From: Akkermansiaceae bacterium
GTDB taxonomy: Bacteria > Verrucomicrobiota > Verrucomicrobiia > Verrucomicrobiales > Akkermansiaceae
Direction: 5' to 3'
Assembly: GCA_903826205.1 (NCBI GenBank)
Contig: CAIKDP010000389.1
Location: forward strand, 1-43,242
Length of the DNA: 43,242 nt
Shown here: piece by piece, positions 1 to 9,168 of the stretch
Layout: each line of letters opens with the position of its first letter
How positions within the stretch are numbered: position 1 is the first letter of the stretch
Notes under the pieces: generated by a model
What the model was told of the DNA's origin: nothing
The model's database searches: none
The model's input: the letters and a program-made list of their open reading frames with translations, nothing else
Program-made: the position numbers and the translations under genes

Positions 1-1
1 C

Positions 2-976
2 GCCAGCCAACCCGCCCCCGTCAAAGCCACGCCTGTTGCTGACGACCCCGCCGCCGCCAAAGGCACATCCGCAACGCCTCCGCCGGCGACGGCGGTTCCA
101 GTACCGGCTGCCGAACCGCTGCCGATGCCGGGGTTTTGCAGTCAGTTGGCCACGCTGCTGTCGCGGCGCTGGCGGATATTTTTCCGGGATCGCGGCCAGG
201 TGTTTTTACAACTGGCCATCCTGATTTGTTTTCCGATTCTGGTCACCTTGTTCAGCGACAAGGCGTCGGGCAACATCCGGCGCTTTTCCGACACCCGCCA
301 GAGCGACATCTCCGCGGAAATCCGCGAGCAGCAGAACGTGCGCGCGGACCAGGCCAAGGTCGGCTCCGCCGTCTCCGGCATCATCATGTTCCAGGTGGTG
401 CTGCTGGCGCTGATGGGATCTAACAACTCAGCGCGCGAGATCGCCGGCGAGCGGCCGATTTACGAGAAGGAAAAATTCGGGGGGCTGCGACCGTCGGCGT
501 ATCTGGCGTCGAAGATTGCGTTTTTGTCCTGTCTGGTCATCGCCCAATCGTTGTGGATGGCGTTTTTCGTGAATTTTTTCGGGCAATTCCGTGGCGAGTT
601 TTTCGAGCACGCCGGGTTTTTGTTGTTAGTCAATGCGTCCATGACCGCCATCTGTCTGGCGATTTCCTCGGTGATGCGCACGGCCGAGCAGGCGTCGTTG
701 ATGTCGATCTATCTGGTGGGCTTCCAACTGCCGCTGTCCGGGGCGGTGCTGGCCCTGCCGGAAAACATCGAAGTCTTCACCCGCCCGTTCATTTCAGCGT
801 ATTGGGCCTGGTCCGGCTCGGTGGAGGCGCTCCAAACGCAAGTTCACGATGCGGTGAAGTCGGTGATCGACACCTCGCTGTCGCTGCAAACGTCCTGTCT
901 GTACACCCTCTTCGCGCACATCGGCGTGGCCTTGGTGATTGCCTGGGCGGGGGCCCGCCGGCCGCAATGGGACTGA
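2..976 (+). CDS. ABC-2 type transporter permease, C-terminal part (truncated by window edge)
   Basis: The frame is open from base 2, so the gene begins before the window and only its last 324 codons are visible. The visible part starts with a Pro/Ala-rich, probably flexible linker of about 40 residues. A domain with about six hydrophobic segments follows, including FLQLAILICFPILVTLF, SGIIMFQVVLLALMG and IGVALVIAWAGA. Between them lies a charged stretch with the element EIAGERPIYEKEKFGG, which is typical of ABC-2/ABCG-like half transporters. The Pro-rich linker suggests a fused ATPase-permease chain with the ATPase upstream, but this cannot be confirmed here. The likely role is ATP-driven export across the inner membrane; the substrate is unknown. 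An internal ATG at 125 gives a 283-residue product but would cut off the linker. Confidence 0.75.
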   Translation, partial: ASQPAPVKATPVADDPAAAKGTSATPPPATAVPVPAAEPLPMPGFCSQLATLLSRRWRIFFRDRGQVFLQLAILICFPILVTLFSDKASGNIRRFSDTRQSDISAEIREQQNVRADQAKVGSAVSGIIMFQVVLLALMGSNNSAREIAGERPIYEKEKFGGLRPSAYLASKIAFLSCLVIAQSLWMAFFVNFFGQFRGEFFEHAGFLLLVNASMTAICLAISSVMRTAEQASLMSIYLVGFQLPLSGAVLALPENIEVFTRPFISAYWAWSGSVEALQTQVHDAVKSVIDTSLSLQTSCLYTLFAHIGVALVIAWAGARRPQWD

Positions 977-1055
977 GGCGGATTTAGCCCTCGATTTTTT
1001 CAATAGCACAGGTAGATTGCCGCTGTTCGCACAACTCACTCCCACCTCACCGCTC

Positions 1056-1460
1056 ATGGCCCGTCGCGCTAGTTCCAGATTGCATCCCGGAGTCTTCATT
1101 GGCATTGCTGCGGCGGTGGTGGTCGCCATCGTGGCGGGGCAATCGTTTTTCAAGAAAAAGAAACCGCGTTTTGGCGACGTCAGCCCGTTGAATATCGAGG
1201 AGTTTTTGGACAACGGCAACAGCCTGCGCGGCAACGAATATTCCCTGACCGGCAAGATCGATGAAAAGCTGCGCTGGACCACCAGACGCGGCCAGATCGT
1301 CAGCCTGCGCGTCAGCACGCCGGGTGGCGACGAATTGATCGGGGTGGAGATTCCACCGGATTTCAACAACCTCAACATCGAGCGCGAGCAACGTTACGCC
1401 CTGCGCATCAAGGTCCGCCAAGGGGGCATTCCGGTGGCCACTGCGGTCACCCGCCTCTAA
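1056..1460 (+). CDS. small membrane-anchored protein of unknown function
   Basis: This 134-residue protein is not recognised. It starts with a short basic stretch (MARRASSRLHPG), then a single hydrophobic segment at about residues 13-29 (VFIGIAAAVVVAIVAG) and a lysine cluster (FKKKKPRFG). The soluble C-terminal domain of about 95 residues is predicted to be mostly beta and may face the cytoplasm or periplasm. Upstream in-frame starts exist from 939, but they overlap the ABC gene and add a low-complexity leader, so the ATG at 1056 is preferred. No Shine-Dalgarno sequence is visible. The stop codon TAA lies inside a CTAAC motif, and the next gene starts 19 bp downstream, so co-transcription with the secreted helical protein is likely. 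Confidence 0.6.
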   Translation: MARRASSRLHPGVFIGIAAAVVVAIVAGQSFFKKKKPRFGDVSPLNIEEFLDNGNSLRGNEYSLTGKIDEKLRWTTRRGQIVSLRVSTPGGDELIGVEIPPDFNNLNIEREQRYALRIKVRQGGIPVATAVTRL

Positions 1461-1479
1461 CAAACACATCCCGCCTCTG

Positions 1480-3423
1480 ATGAAAACGTCGTTTCCCCTG
1501 TTGCTGCTCGTTTCCGGGATGGCTTATGGCCAGGTCTACACACCGCCTGCGGGCCAGCCCGCCGCCCAACCCGGGGCCCCCACGGACACGGTCACCAGTC
1601 CCAAACAAAAGCCGGCTCCCGGGCCCTTCGGGCAGGAAATCCCCATGCTCGATCCCTCGGCGGAAACCATCACGGTGGGGGGCGTGACCATTCCGTTAGG
1701 TGACAACCGGCTGCTCAAGGCGCGCTTTGAAAAGTACCTGAGCCAGCCGCCGGAAGGCGATGAGGCGACGCTGGAGTATCGCAAGACGATCGCCACGATT
1801 TTGGCGACGGTATCGCCGTTTCACAAGCCCTCGCCCAATCTCTACGATGCCTTCACGCTGCTGCCGCGCGCGGCCACCTATCCGGGGGACGCCAACATCT
1901 GCAGCACCCTGGCCGAGGCGGTCTACATGGCCATGCTTTCCAAACAGGACATCGCCGGCCTGAAGCGGCTCAACGAGTCCATCGAGATCGAGAAAAAGGC
2001 CATCGAAAGCGAATCGGATTGGGCCGCGCGCCATGAAAAGGCCCCCGGCGTGGCGGCCCCGGCGGCCCCCGCCGGCAAAGGCGGCAAAGGCGCTCAGGGC
2101 GGCGGGGCGGTGGGTGCCAACCCCGGTGCCGGCATGCAATCGCTCAAATACGCCGACGCCCTGCGCCGCATCGCGGAGATCGAGGCGTTGAAGAAGGCCA
2201 ACATTTTGCGCACCGAGGCCCAGACGATCAAGACCAAGGCGCAATATCAGGTGAACATGGTGTTATGGTTCATGCAACGCCGCTTCGAACACGTCATCAT
2301 GGCCGCGCGGTTTTACAATCAGGTGTGGAAAGACGGCGATACCACCCTGCGCATCGACAAAGGCTCGGATGTGGCCAAGTTGTTTTCCGAATCGATGGGA
2401 GTGAGCCCCACGGTTTCCTCGTTGGATTCGCTCTCTAACGAAGCGGTCCGGGAAGCCGACAAATACATCGAGGCCTTCAACCTCATGCTCATCCGCGGCG
2501 AACTCCACTCCGCCTCACAACGCCTCATGGAAGCCTTCGCCGTGGGCGAATACCTCGCCCCGGTCGCCACCCTTCCGTTAGAGAAAAAGCTCAAAGTGCT
2601 CACTTACACCCGCGATCTCAACGAGGTGTATGGGGCGCTGCAAGCGCATGATTTCACCAAGGCCAAGACCCTCGCCGAGCGCCTCAAGGCTTCGGCCAAG
2701 GATTTCCCCTCGTCCAAGATGGACGGCGCCATCTCCGGCTATTCGCTCGCCTCGGACCTCGCCATCGAGGAAGCCAAGGCCCATCTGCTGGCCCGCGAAA
2801 GCGACAAGGCCGCGGAAAAAATCCGCGCGGCCACCGAGATTTGGCCGACCAACCCGAAGCTTGAGGAATTCCGTGACATGATCAAGAAAGGCCAACCGGT
2901 GCTCACCGCCCGCAATGATTTCGACCGCCTGCTCAGCGAAGGCAATTACCGCGAGATCGCCAAGCGCCAATACGAATTCGCGCCCTCCATTGCCGGCGAT
3001 GCCAAGCGCGAGGATGCCTTCAAACAAATCATGACCAATCTAACGAAAATCGAGGCGGCCTTGGGCAAGGCCACCGAGTTCGGCAAGGTGGGCCAGAACT
3101 ACGCCGCCTGGGAGCAACTCGCCGCCCTGCGCGAACAATTCCCCGATGATCCCAAACTCGGCCGCGAACTCGAACTGCTCGCCCCCAAGGTCGCCGATTT
3201 CACCAAGGCGTTGGACCGCGCCCATCAATTTGAGATCCGCACGCCCAAGCAGACCGGCACCGCCCTGGCGTGGTATCTTAAAGCCCGCGGCATTTACTCA
3301 CGCAGCGATCTGGCGGAAATCGGCATCAAGCGCATGCTTGACGAGATCATCCCGGATGACGCGGCCGACACCGCCGGTTCCACGGCCGACAGCAGTGACA
3401 AGCTGCCGCGGGACAGCAATTGA
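1480..3423 (+). CDS. large secreted or periplasmic alpha-helical repeat protein (TPR-like), unknown function
   Basis: This 647-residue protein opens with a Sec-type signal peptide ([17 protein letters not shown]) with probable cleavage before QVY. A Pro/Ala-rich stretch follows to about residue 55. The body is almost entirely helical and charged. A Gly/Ala/Lys low-complexity insert lies at about residues 190-215. The C-terminal half contains TPR-like helix pairs with alternating Ala and large residues, for example around [19 protein letters not shown] and [21 protein letters not shown]-like repeats usually serve as protein-protein scaffolds. The neighbours are a small anchored protein 19 bp upstream and a VF530-type gene 8 bp downstream, so it is probably part of a short operon. 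I do not recognise a specific family, and the function is open. Confidence 0.7.
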   Translation: MKTSFPLLLLVSGMAYGQVYTPPAGQPAAQPGAPTDTVTSPKQKPAPGPFGQEIPMLDPSAETITVGGVTIPLGDNRLLKARFEKYLSQPPEGDEATLEYRKTIATILATVSPFHKPSPNLYDAFTLLPRAATYPGDANICSTLAEAVYMAMLSKQDIAGLKRLNESIEIEKKAIESESDWAARHEKAPGVAAPAAPAGKGGKGAQGGGAVGANPGAGMQSLKYADALRRIAEIEALKKANILRTEAQTIKTKAQYQVNMVLWFMQRRFEHVIMAARFYNQVWKDGDTTLRIDKGSDVAKLFSESMGVSPTVSSLDSLSNEAVREADKYIEAFNLMLIRGELHSASQRLMEAFAVGEYLAPVATLPLEKKLKVLTYTRDLNEVYGALQAHDFTKAKTLAERLKASAKDFPSSKMDGAISGYSLASDLAIEEAKAHLLARESDKAAEKIRAATEIWPTNPKLEEFRDMIKKGQPVLTARNDFDRLLSEGNYREIAKRQYEFAPSIAGDAKREDAFKQIMTNLTKIEAALGKATEFGKVGQNYAAWEQLAALREQFPDDPKLGRELELLAPKVADFTKALDRAHQFEIRTPKQTGTALAWYLKARGIYSRSDLAEIGIKRMLDEIIPDDAADTAGSTADSSDKLPRDSN

Positions 3424-3431
3424 CGGCTTGC

Positions 3432-3680
3432 ATGATGACAGCCGCCCCTGATCTTCATCCCAAGGATCCCTTGCATGGCATCACCTTGGAAACCGTCGTG
3501 ACCTATCTGGTGGACCACCACGGATGGGAGGATATGGGACGGCGCATTCCCATCCGCTGCTTTCTTTTCAACCCGAGCCTCAAGTCCAGCCTCACCTTCT
3601 TGCGCAAAACCCCCTGGGCCCGCCTCAAGGTCGAGGAATGGTTCGTCACCGACCACGTCCGCAGACACTTGAAAACGTGA
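3432..3680 (+). CDS. VF530/DUF2132-type small DNA-binding protein
   Basis: This 82-residue protein matches from memory the VF530 (DUF2132) family: [17 protein letters not shown], then [32 protein letters not shown] and KVEEWFV are the family's hallmark elements. Members are short (about 70-90 residues), and the prototype was described structurally as a double-stranded-DNA-binding fold; the cellular role is not well defined. The ATG at 3432 is followed directly by a second ATG at 3435, and either could be used. The gene begins 8 bp after the preceding stop. It is separated from murG by about 120 bp that hold a sigma-54-type promoter, so it probably ends the upstream transcription unit. Confidence 0.8.
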   Translation: MMTAAPDLHPKDPLHGITLETVVTYLVDHHGWEDMGRRIPIRCFLFNPSLKSSLTFLRKTPWARLKVEEWFVTDHVRRHLKT

Positions 3681-3765
3681 ATTTTTTCGCTTCGGCTCGC
3701 TTTATGGATTGCCGGATTGTCAAGATTTGTTTTTAATCTGGCGCAAGGCGTGGTGAAACTGGTTT

Positions 3766-3781
3766 TGGCACGCCTGTTGCA
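3766..3781 (+). promoter_or_regulatory. sigma-54 (RpoN) type -24/-12 promoter upstream of murG
   Basis: The sequence TGGCACGCCTGTTGCA matches the RpoN consensus TGGCACG-N4-TTGCW at every specified position, and it is preceded by T as preferred. The -24 GG lies at 3767-3768 and the -12 GC at 3779-3780, which predicts transcription start near 3791, about 10 bp before the murG GTG start. It lies in the 120 bp between the VF530 gene and murG. An enhancer-binding-protein site was not identified. Sigma-54 control of a cell wall and division cluster would be unusual. A chance match is unlikely but cannot be excluded from one site. Confidence 0.6.
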
Positions 3782-3801
3782 GTTTATTGCGTCCTTCCAG
3801 C

Positions 3802-4899
3802 GTGGCCACGTCCCGAAAAATCCTCATTGCCTGTGGCGGCACAGGCGGTCATTTGTTTCCTGGCATCGCCGTGGCGGAGGCGTTGCGGGCGCGCGGCCAC
3901 GAGGTGCGCCTGTTGATTTCCGAAAAGCCGGTGGATGCGGAAGCCAGCGCGAAATACCCGCACCTGCATTTTGAGACAGTGGCAGCGGTGGCCAAACCGC
4001 CGACCCTGTCGCTGGGCATGCTGGTATTTTTGTGGAAACTCTGGCGCTCCGTGCGCCAATGCCAGCACGTGATCCACGACTTCGGGGCGGAGGCGGTGCT
4101 CGGCATGGGCGGCTTCACCTCGCTGCCGCCGGTCTACGCCGGCCACAAGCTCGGCCTCAAGACTTTCATTCACGATTCCAACGCCCGGCCGGGCCGCGCC
4201 AACGGGCTGACCCGCCGGTTTTGCACGCGCGTTTTCCTGGGTCTGGATGCGGCCAAGACGTTTTTTCCGGACTGCGATACCGTGACCACGGGCACCCCGG
4301 TGCGCCCGGAAATGCACCACTTGCCGACGCGGGCGGAAGCAGCAGCCCGCTTTGGCCTCGATCCGCTGCTGCCCACCTTCGTGGTCACCGGCGGCAGCCA
4401 AGGGGCCCACCGCCTCAACGAACTGAGCGCGCTGGGTGCGGCCAGCCTGCCGGCGGACACCCAGGTGCTGCACATCGCGGGCACCAGTGATTTAGCCCGC
4501 GTGGCGGATCTGGCACGTGGCCAAGCGGGCTACAAGGTGCTTGGTTTCTGCGATCAAATGGCCTCCGCCTACGCCCTCGCCGATCTGGTCATCGCCCGTG
4601 CCGGGGCCTCCAGCCTATCAGAAATCGCGCTCGCCGGGCTGCCCTCGATTCTGGTGCCCTATCCCTATGCCGCGGATGACCACCAAACGCGCAATGCCGA
4701 AGTCTTCGAGCAAGCCGGTGCCGCCAAGCTTGTCCAGGAACGCAATCTGAGCCCGGATCAACTCGCCGCCTTGGCCATCACCTTGCTGCGCGACCCCCAA
4801 CGCCTGAGCCAGATGGCAAAGGCCGCCCACAACCTCGCCATAGCCGACGCCGCCGAACGCGTGTGTGCCGCCATCGAATCCACTTTCACCGACCCATGA
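3802..4899 (+). CDS. murG: MurG, lipid II-forming N-acetylglucosaminyltransferase
   Basis: MurG transfers GlcNAc from UDP-GlcNAc to lipid I to make lipid II on the cytoplasmic face of the inner membrane. The 365-residue protein shows the N-terminal glycine loop GGTGGHLFPG (residues 12-21), the second G loop GGSQG (197-201), and the donor-binding stretch RAGASSLSEIALAGLPSILV from residue 266, followed by DDHQTRNA. Length is normal for the GT28 family. The start is chosen as GTG at 3802; a TTG at 3787 in frame would add five residues. No Shine-Dalgarno sequence is seen. The stop TGA overlaps the ATG of murC-murB (ATGA), so translation is coupled. It is the first gene after the sigma-54-type promoter. 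Confidence 0.95.
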   Translation: MATSRKILIACGGTGGHLFPGIAVAEALRARGHEVRLLISEKPVDAEASAKYPHLHFETVAAVAKPPTLSLGMLVFLWKLWRSVRQCQHVIHDFGAEAVLGMGGFTSLPPVYAGHKLGLKTFIHDSNARPGRANGLTRRFCTRVFLGLDAAKTFFPDCDTVTTGTPVRPEMHHLPTRAEAAARFGLDPLLPTFVVTGGSQGAHRLNELSALGAASLPADTQVLHIAGTSDLARVADLARGQAGYKVLGFCDQMASAYALADLVIARAGASSLSEIALAGLPSILVPYPYAADDHQTRNAEVFEQAGAAKLVQERNLSPDQLAALAITLLRDPQRLSQMAKAAHNLAIADAAERVCAAIESTFTDP

Positions 4900-7196
4900 C
4901 CGATTTTTCCCAGCGCCTGATCCGGCCCGTTCCACCGTTGCGCATTCACCTCATCGGGGTGGCTGGCTCAGGCATGAGCGGGCTGGCCTTGTTATTGATA
5001 GGCATGGGCCATCAAGTCAGCGGCTCGGACCGGGTGACCACGGCGGAAACCGAGCGCATGCAAGGACTGGGGCTGGTGTTCTCCTCACCGCACACGGGGG
5101 ATGCCGTAACGGGGGTGGACATCGTCGTCTATTCCTCCGCCATCCGCCCTAACAATCCGGCCTATGCCGCGGCCGCCGCGGCCGGCATCCCGCTGCTGCG
5201 CCGCGCCGAATGCCTGGCGGCCATCCTCCACACAAAAAAGGGCATCCTCATTTCCGGCACCCATGGCAAGACCACCACCTCCGCCATGACCGCCCATGTC
5301 CTGCGCGAAGCCGGCATGCAACCCAGCCACTACGTCGGCGCGGAAATCCCGATCTTGGGCAGCAACGCCCGTTGGTCGGCGGCAGGCGAATTCATGGTGG
5401 CGGAAGGCGATGAAAGCGATGGCACGCTCGTGCTCTATCACCCCGAGCACGCGGTCATTCTCAACATTGAGGCCGAGCATCTGGATTTCTATCGGGATTT
5501 GGACCACATCCGCGAAGTGTTTGCCACGCTTGCCGCACAAACCACGGGCAAGCTGGTGTACTGCGCTGAAGATCCGGTGGCACACGAGGTTTGCGCGGTC
5601 TGCGCCAACGCCGTTTCGTATGGCTGGGAGGATGCGGATTACACCGCCAGCGAGGTCCGCGATCTGAGTGGCTCGTCCGCCTTCACCGTGAAAAGACACG
5701 GCCAAGTCCTCGGCGACATCGAACTTGGCATTCCCGGCAACCACAACATCCTCAACGCCCTGGCCGCCATCGCGCTCGCCGATAGCTGCGGTGCGGAGTT
5801 TGCTCTGGTCGCCCGCGCCCTGGCCACTTTCGCCGGGGCCAAACGCCGCTTCGAGACCAAATACCTTTCGCCCCATTATCGCCTCATCGATGACTACGGC
5901 CATCATCCGTCCGAACTGGCCGTCACCTTGCAGACCGCCCGCTCACTCAAACCGCAGCGGCTCATCGTGCTTTTCCAACCGCACCGTTACACCCGCACGC
6001 AAGCGCTCGCCGATGACTTTGGCAAGGTCCTGCAAGCCGCGGACCGGGTGTTCATCACGGATGTGTATCCGGCCTCGGAGGCGCCAATCCCCGGGGTGAC
6101 CGGCGAGACTCTGGTGGAGGCGATGCGGAATCACGGCGGCGGCGCAGCCACCTCCGTGCCTGATCTTGCCACGGCCCATCACGTGGTCGGCAATGCCCTC
6201 AAACCCGGGGATTTGCTCATCACGCTGGGGGCGGGCAATGTGCATGAAGCCGGCAGCCGAATCGCCGCGGATCTCAAGATCCTGGAAGAAATGCGCGGCC
6301 TCATGCCCCCCGGCGAAATTGATGGCAGCCTTTACGAGCCGATGAAGCGCCACACCACCCTGCTGGTTGGCGGACCCGCCCAGTATTGGTTAGAACCGCA
6401 CAGCTTCTATGGCTTCGCCTTTCTGGTGGAATACTGCCGCGCCCGTGGCATTCCGGTGCGGGTCGTCGGCCGCGGCTCCAACCTGTTGGTCCGCGATGGC
6501 GGGATTCGCGGCGCGGTCATCCATCCGTCCGGCGGCGTGTTCTCCGATATCTCCATCGACGGCAAAGACCAGATCGTCGCCGGCGCCGGCGTCCGCCTCA
6601 AAAAACTGGCCAGCTTTGCGGCCGCGCATGGCATCGGCGGCTTGGAGTGGATGGAGGGCATTCCGGGCAATGTCGGTGGTGCCTTGCGCATGAATGCCGG
6701 GGCCATGGGCGTGGATACTTTCGAGCAGGTCTTGCGCATCACCTTTTTGGAAGAAGACGGCGTGATCCGCACCCGGGAACGTGCGGAGATCGTGGCGCAC
6801 TACCGCAATGTGCCTGAACTGCGCCGCAACTTCGCCCTGCAGGCGGTTTTCAAAGGCAAATCCGACACCGCCCACAACATCAAACAACGCGGCGAGACGT
6901 GCCGCCAAAAACGCCAGGCCAGCCAACCCGTCTCGGCCTCCGCCGGTTGCATTTTCCGCAATCCCGAAGACATTCCCGCCGGCAAGCTCGTCGATACCCT
7001 CGGCCTCAAAGGCAGTGCCATCGGCCATGCCGCGGTCTCCGAGCTGCATGGCAATTTCATTATCAACCAAGGCGGGGCCACCGCCACCGACGTCCTCAAG
7101 CTCATCGAAGCCATCCGCCATCAGGTCCGCCAAGCCCGCCATCTCGAACTGGAAACCGAAGTCAAAATCCTCGGCGACGATGAAGCGCAGTTCTAA
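4896..7196 (+). CDS. murC-murB: MurC-MurB fusion: UDP-MurNAc-L-alanine ligase / UDP-N-acetylenolpyruvoylglucosamine reductase
   Basis: One 766-residue chain carries two enzymes of UDP-MurNAc-peptide synthesis. MurC (about 1-475) has the N-terminal loop GVAGSGMSG, the ATP loop GTHGKTTT (121-128), EGDESDGTL, NIEAEHLDFY and DDYGHHPSE. MurB (about 480-766) has the FAD-binding RGSNLLVRDGGIRG, then GIPGNVGGALRMNAGAMG and a C-terminal domain with SAGCIFRNPED. MurB makes UDP-MurNAc, the substrate of MurC, so the fusion joins consecutive steps in reverse order along the chain. At the position of the E. coli catalytic Ser229 there is Cys685; Cys occurs in some MurB families. The frame runs unbroken through the junction. 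The gene overlaps murG by ATGA and ends TAA inside CTAAC, 4 bp before ddl. Confidence 0.93.
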   Translation: MTDFSQRLIRPVPPLRIHLIGVAGSGMSGLALLLIGMGHQVSGSDRVTTAETERMQGLGLVFSSPHTGDAVTGVDIVVYSSAIRPNNPAYAAAAAAGIPLLRRAECLAAILHTKKGILISGTHGKTTTSAMTAHVLREAGMQPSHYVGAEIPILGSNARWSAAGEFMVAEGDESDGTLVLYHPEHAVILNIEAEHLDFYRDLDHIREVFATLAAQTTGKLVYCAEDPVAHEVCAVCANAVSYGWEDADYTASEVRDLSGSSAFTVKRHGQVLGDIELGIPGNHNILNALAAIALADSCGAEFALVARALATFAGAKRRFETKYLSPHYRLIDDYGHHPSELAVTLQTARSLKPQRLIVLFQPHRYTRTQALADDFGKVLQAADRVFITDVYPASEAPIPGVTGETLVEAMRNHGGGAATSVPDLATAHHVVGNALKPGDLLITLGAGNVHEAGSRIAADLKILEEMRGLMPPGEIDGSLYEPMKRHTTLLVGGPAQYWLEPHSFYGFAFLVEYCRARGIPVRVVGRGSNLLVRDGGIRGAVIHPSGGVFSDISIDGKDQIVAGAGVRLKKLASFAAAHGIGGLEWMEGIPGNVGGALRMNAGAMGVDTFEQVLRITFLEEDGVIRTRERAEIVAHYRNVPELRRNFALQAVFKGKSDTAHNIKQRGETCRQKRQASQPVSASAGCIFRNPEDIPAGKLVDTLGLKGSAIGHAAVSELHGNFIINQGGATATDVLKLIEAIRHQVRQARHLELETEVKILGDDEAQF

Positions 7197-7200
7197 CGTT

Positions 7201-8124
7201 ATGCTCACCTCCAAAAAAATCGCCGTCCTGATGGGTGGTCCGGGTTCGGAGCGCAAAGTCTCCCTGGCCTCGGGCGCAGCTGTGCTCAAGGCCCTGACCG
7301 GGCTGGGTCTCAATGCCGTGGCCGTGGATGTCACCGGCACTCATCTCGACTTGCCGCCGGGCACCGACCTCGCCTTCAATGTGATTCACGGCACGTTTGG
7401 CGAGGACGGCCAACTCCAGGACATCCTCGATCGCATGGGCGTCGCCTACACCGGTGCCGGTGCCGCCAGCAGCCGCCTCGCCTTTGACAAATCCCTCGCC
7501 AAAGCCGCGTTCCTTGCCCATGGGGTGCCCACGCCACGTGCGGAGATCGTGGATGTGAGTGGCGGGCTGCGGCTGCCATCGTTTGCCGCTCCGTTTGTGG
7601 TCAAGCCGCCGCGTGAGGGGTCCAGTGTGGGGGTCCACATCGTGCGCCAACCCGCCGACGCCCATGCCGCCATGGCCGATGCCGCCCGCCACGGCCATGA
7701 TATCCTGGTCGAGGAATTCATCGAGGGCATGGAACTCACCGTCGGCATCCTCGATGATGCCGCCCTGCCCATCGTCCACATCGCCCCCCGCGATGGCTTC
7801 TATGACATGGCTAACAAATACCCGTGGATGAGCGGCGGCGCCGGCAGCGACTACTTCTGCCCCGCCGATCTCGATGCCGCCACCACGCGGCTCGTCCAGC
7901 AGGCCGCACTGGCCGCCCATCGCGCGCTCGGCATTGAAATTTACTCGCGCGTCGATGTTTTGTTAGACCCGCGCCTCCAACCCTTCGTGCTCGAGGCCAA
8001 CACGCTGCCCGGCATGACCGAGACCAGCCTCCTGCCCAAGGCCGCGCTGGCCAACGCCATCTCCTTCCCGGCACTGTGCCTCAAAATCGCCGAACTCTCC
8101 CTCCAACTCCGACAACCCGCCTGA
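7201..8124 (+). CDS. ddl: D-alanine--D-alanine ligase
   Basis: This ATP-grasp enzyme makes the D-Ala-D-Ala dipeptide for the peptidoglycan stem. The 307-residue protein has the usual length of the DdlB type. Visible motifs are the substrate-binding SERKVSLASG near the N-terminus, HGTFGEDG, the ATP-grasp loop PREGSSVGV (137-145), the FYDMANKYPW loop with its Tyr and Lys, and the metal-binding EANTLPGM (265-272), where the family usually has E-x-N-x-x-P-G-M. The ATG at 7201 lies 4 bp after the murC-murB stop. There is no Shine-Dalgarno sequence, so translational coupling is likely. The order murG, murC, murB, ddl, ftsQ, ftsA, ftsZ is the classical end of the dcw cluster. Confidence 0.95.
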   Translation: MLTSKKIAVLMGGPGSERKVSLASGAAVLKALTGLGLNAVAVDVTGTHLDLPPGTDLAFNVIHGTFGEDGQLQDILDRMGVAYTGAGAASSRLAFDKSLAKAAFLAHGVPTPRAEIVDVSGGLRLPSFAAPFVVKPPREGSSVGVHIVRQPADAHAAMADAARHGHDILVEEFIEGMELTVGILDDAALPIVHIAPRDGFYDMANKYPWMSGGAGSDYFCPADLDAATTRLVQQAALAAHRALGIEIYSRVDVLLDPRLQPFVLEANTLPGMTETSLLPKAALANAISFPALCLKIAELSLQLRQPA

Positions 8125-8170
8125 CCCGTGCCCCCGCCTGTTTTCTAACTTCCCAACCCACTGCGATCCG

Positions 8171-9145
8171 ATGAGGCGCCAAACCCGCAAAGCCAGCCAC
8201 AGCTCACGCCACAACGTGTTGCACGCCCGCGTGTGGTCACCCCGCCTGTTTTGTTTTGGATTTCTCAAGTTCCTGCTGCGCCTCACCCTGGTGGCCAGCG
8301 TGGTGGCCCTCATCGGCGGAATCGGCTGGGGCATCCATCTGGGCATCCAGCGGGCGTTTTATGACAATGCGGATTTCACCTTGCAGGAGGTCGATCTCAA
8401 CCCGAACCAGGCGATTGATGAAATGGATTTGGTCAAAATCACCGGGCTCAATCTGCGGGTGAATTTGTTTCGCATCGATCTCAAGGCCATCACCCGGAGT
8501 CTTGCCAGCGTGCCGCAAATCGCCGACGTCCGCGTCGAGCGGCGCTTGCCCGGAACCCTGGTGGTGCGGGTCACCGCCCGCACGCCGCGGGCCTGGATCG
8601 CCTGTCCCAGTGCCGACCTGCCCGCCGAGCGCAAAGTTGGCGCCATGCTCGTGGATAGCCACGACACTGCCTATCCGTGTTCCGAGCGGCAGTTTGAAGG
8701 CGCGGCCAAGCTGCCCATTGTGGTGCTTCCGGCCCGCAGCAATGAACCCATCACCTGCGGCGGGAAAATCCGCCAGCCCGAACTGCAGCGCTGCCTGCGC
8801 CTTCTAACAACCACCAGCGAGGTCGACCCGGAATCCCTGTGCTGGATCGACACCCTCAAACAGTCCAACGCGTGGTCGCTCGACCTAACAACAAGAACCG
8901 GCACCGTCGCCACCTTTGGTCTGAGGGATCATGCGCGGCAGGTGTCCAACCTGCGTGCGGCGCTCAATCATGCGGCGAGCAAGGGTTATTCCATCGCCAC
9001 CATCAACCTGATTCCCAAGGAAAACGTGCCCGTCACCGTCAGTGGCGGGGACGCGCCGCCCAAGGCGATTCCGGTGGCCGAGCCCGCGGATGCCCGCCCA
9101 AGCCGCCGCAGCCGCGATTTGAAACCCGTCCCCAACCGGGACTGA
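8171..9145 (+). CDS. ftsQ: FtsQ, divisome bitopic membrane protein with POTRA domain
   Basis: FtsQ links early and late divisome proteins (FtsB/L in other bacteria). The 324-residue product has a basic cytoplasmic tail (about 35 residues), one transmembrane helix at about 36-58 (LRLTLVASVVALIGGIGWGI), and a POTRA domain at about 68-140, including EVDLNPNQAID, LVKITGLNLRVNLFRIDL and VPQIADVRVERRLPGTLVV. A beta-rich FtsQ domain follows, then a basic C-terminal tail. The assignment rests on the POTRA pattern, the topology and the position between ddl and ftsA; overall sequence is divergent, as is normal for FtsQ. The ATG at 8171 has no Shine-Dalgarno sequence and lies 46 bp after ddl. Two CTAAC motifs occur at 8804 and 8885. 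Confidence 0.88.
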   Translation: MRRQTRKASHSSRHNVLHARVWSPRLFCFGFLKFLLRLTLVASVVALIGGIGWGIHLGIQRAFYDNADFTLQEVDLNPNQAIDEMDLVKITGLNLRVNLFRIDLKAITRSLASVPQIADVRVERRLPGTLVVRVTARTPRAWIACPSADLPAERKVGAMLVDSHDTAYPCSERQFEGAAKLPIVVLPARSNEPITCGGKIRQPELQRCLRLLTTTSEVDPESLCWIDTLKQSNAWSLDLTTRTGTVATFGLRDHARQVSNLRAALNHAASKGYSIATINLIPKENVPVTVSGGDAPPKAIPVAEPADARPSRRSRDLKPVPNRD

Positions 9146-9168
9146 TCCCCATACCCCCTTTTAACCCG

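Noticed and set aside
4501-4525. Partial sigma-54-like TGGCACG in murG
   Set aside because: The -12 TTGC element is missing at the right spacing, and it lies inside coding sequence.
8839-9168. Upstream extension of the ftsA frame inside ftsQ
   Set aside because: It is the shadow of ftsQ in another frame; the FtsA family start is the ATG at 9169.
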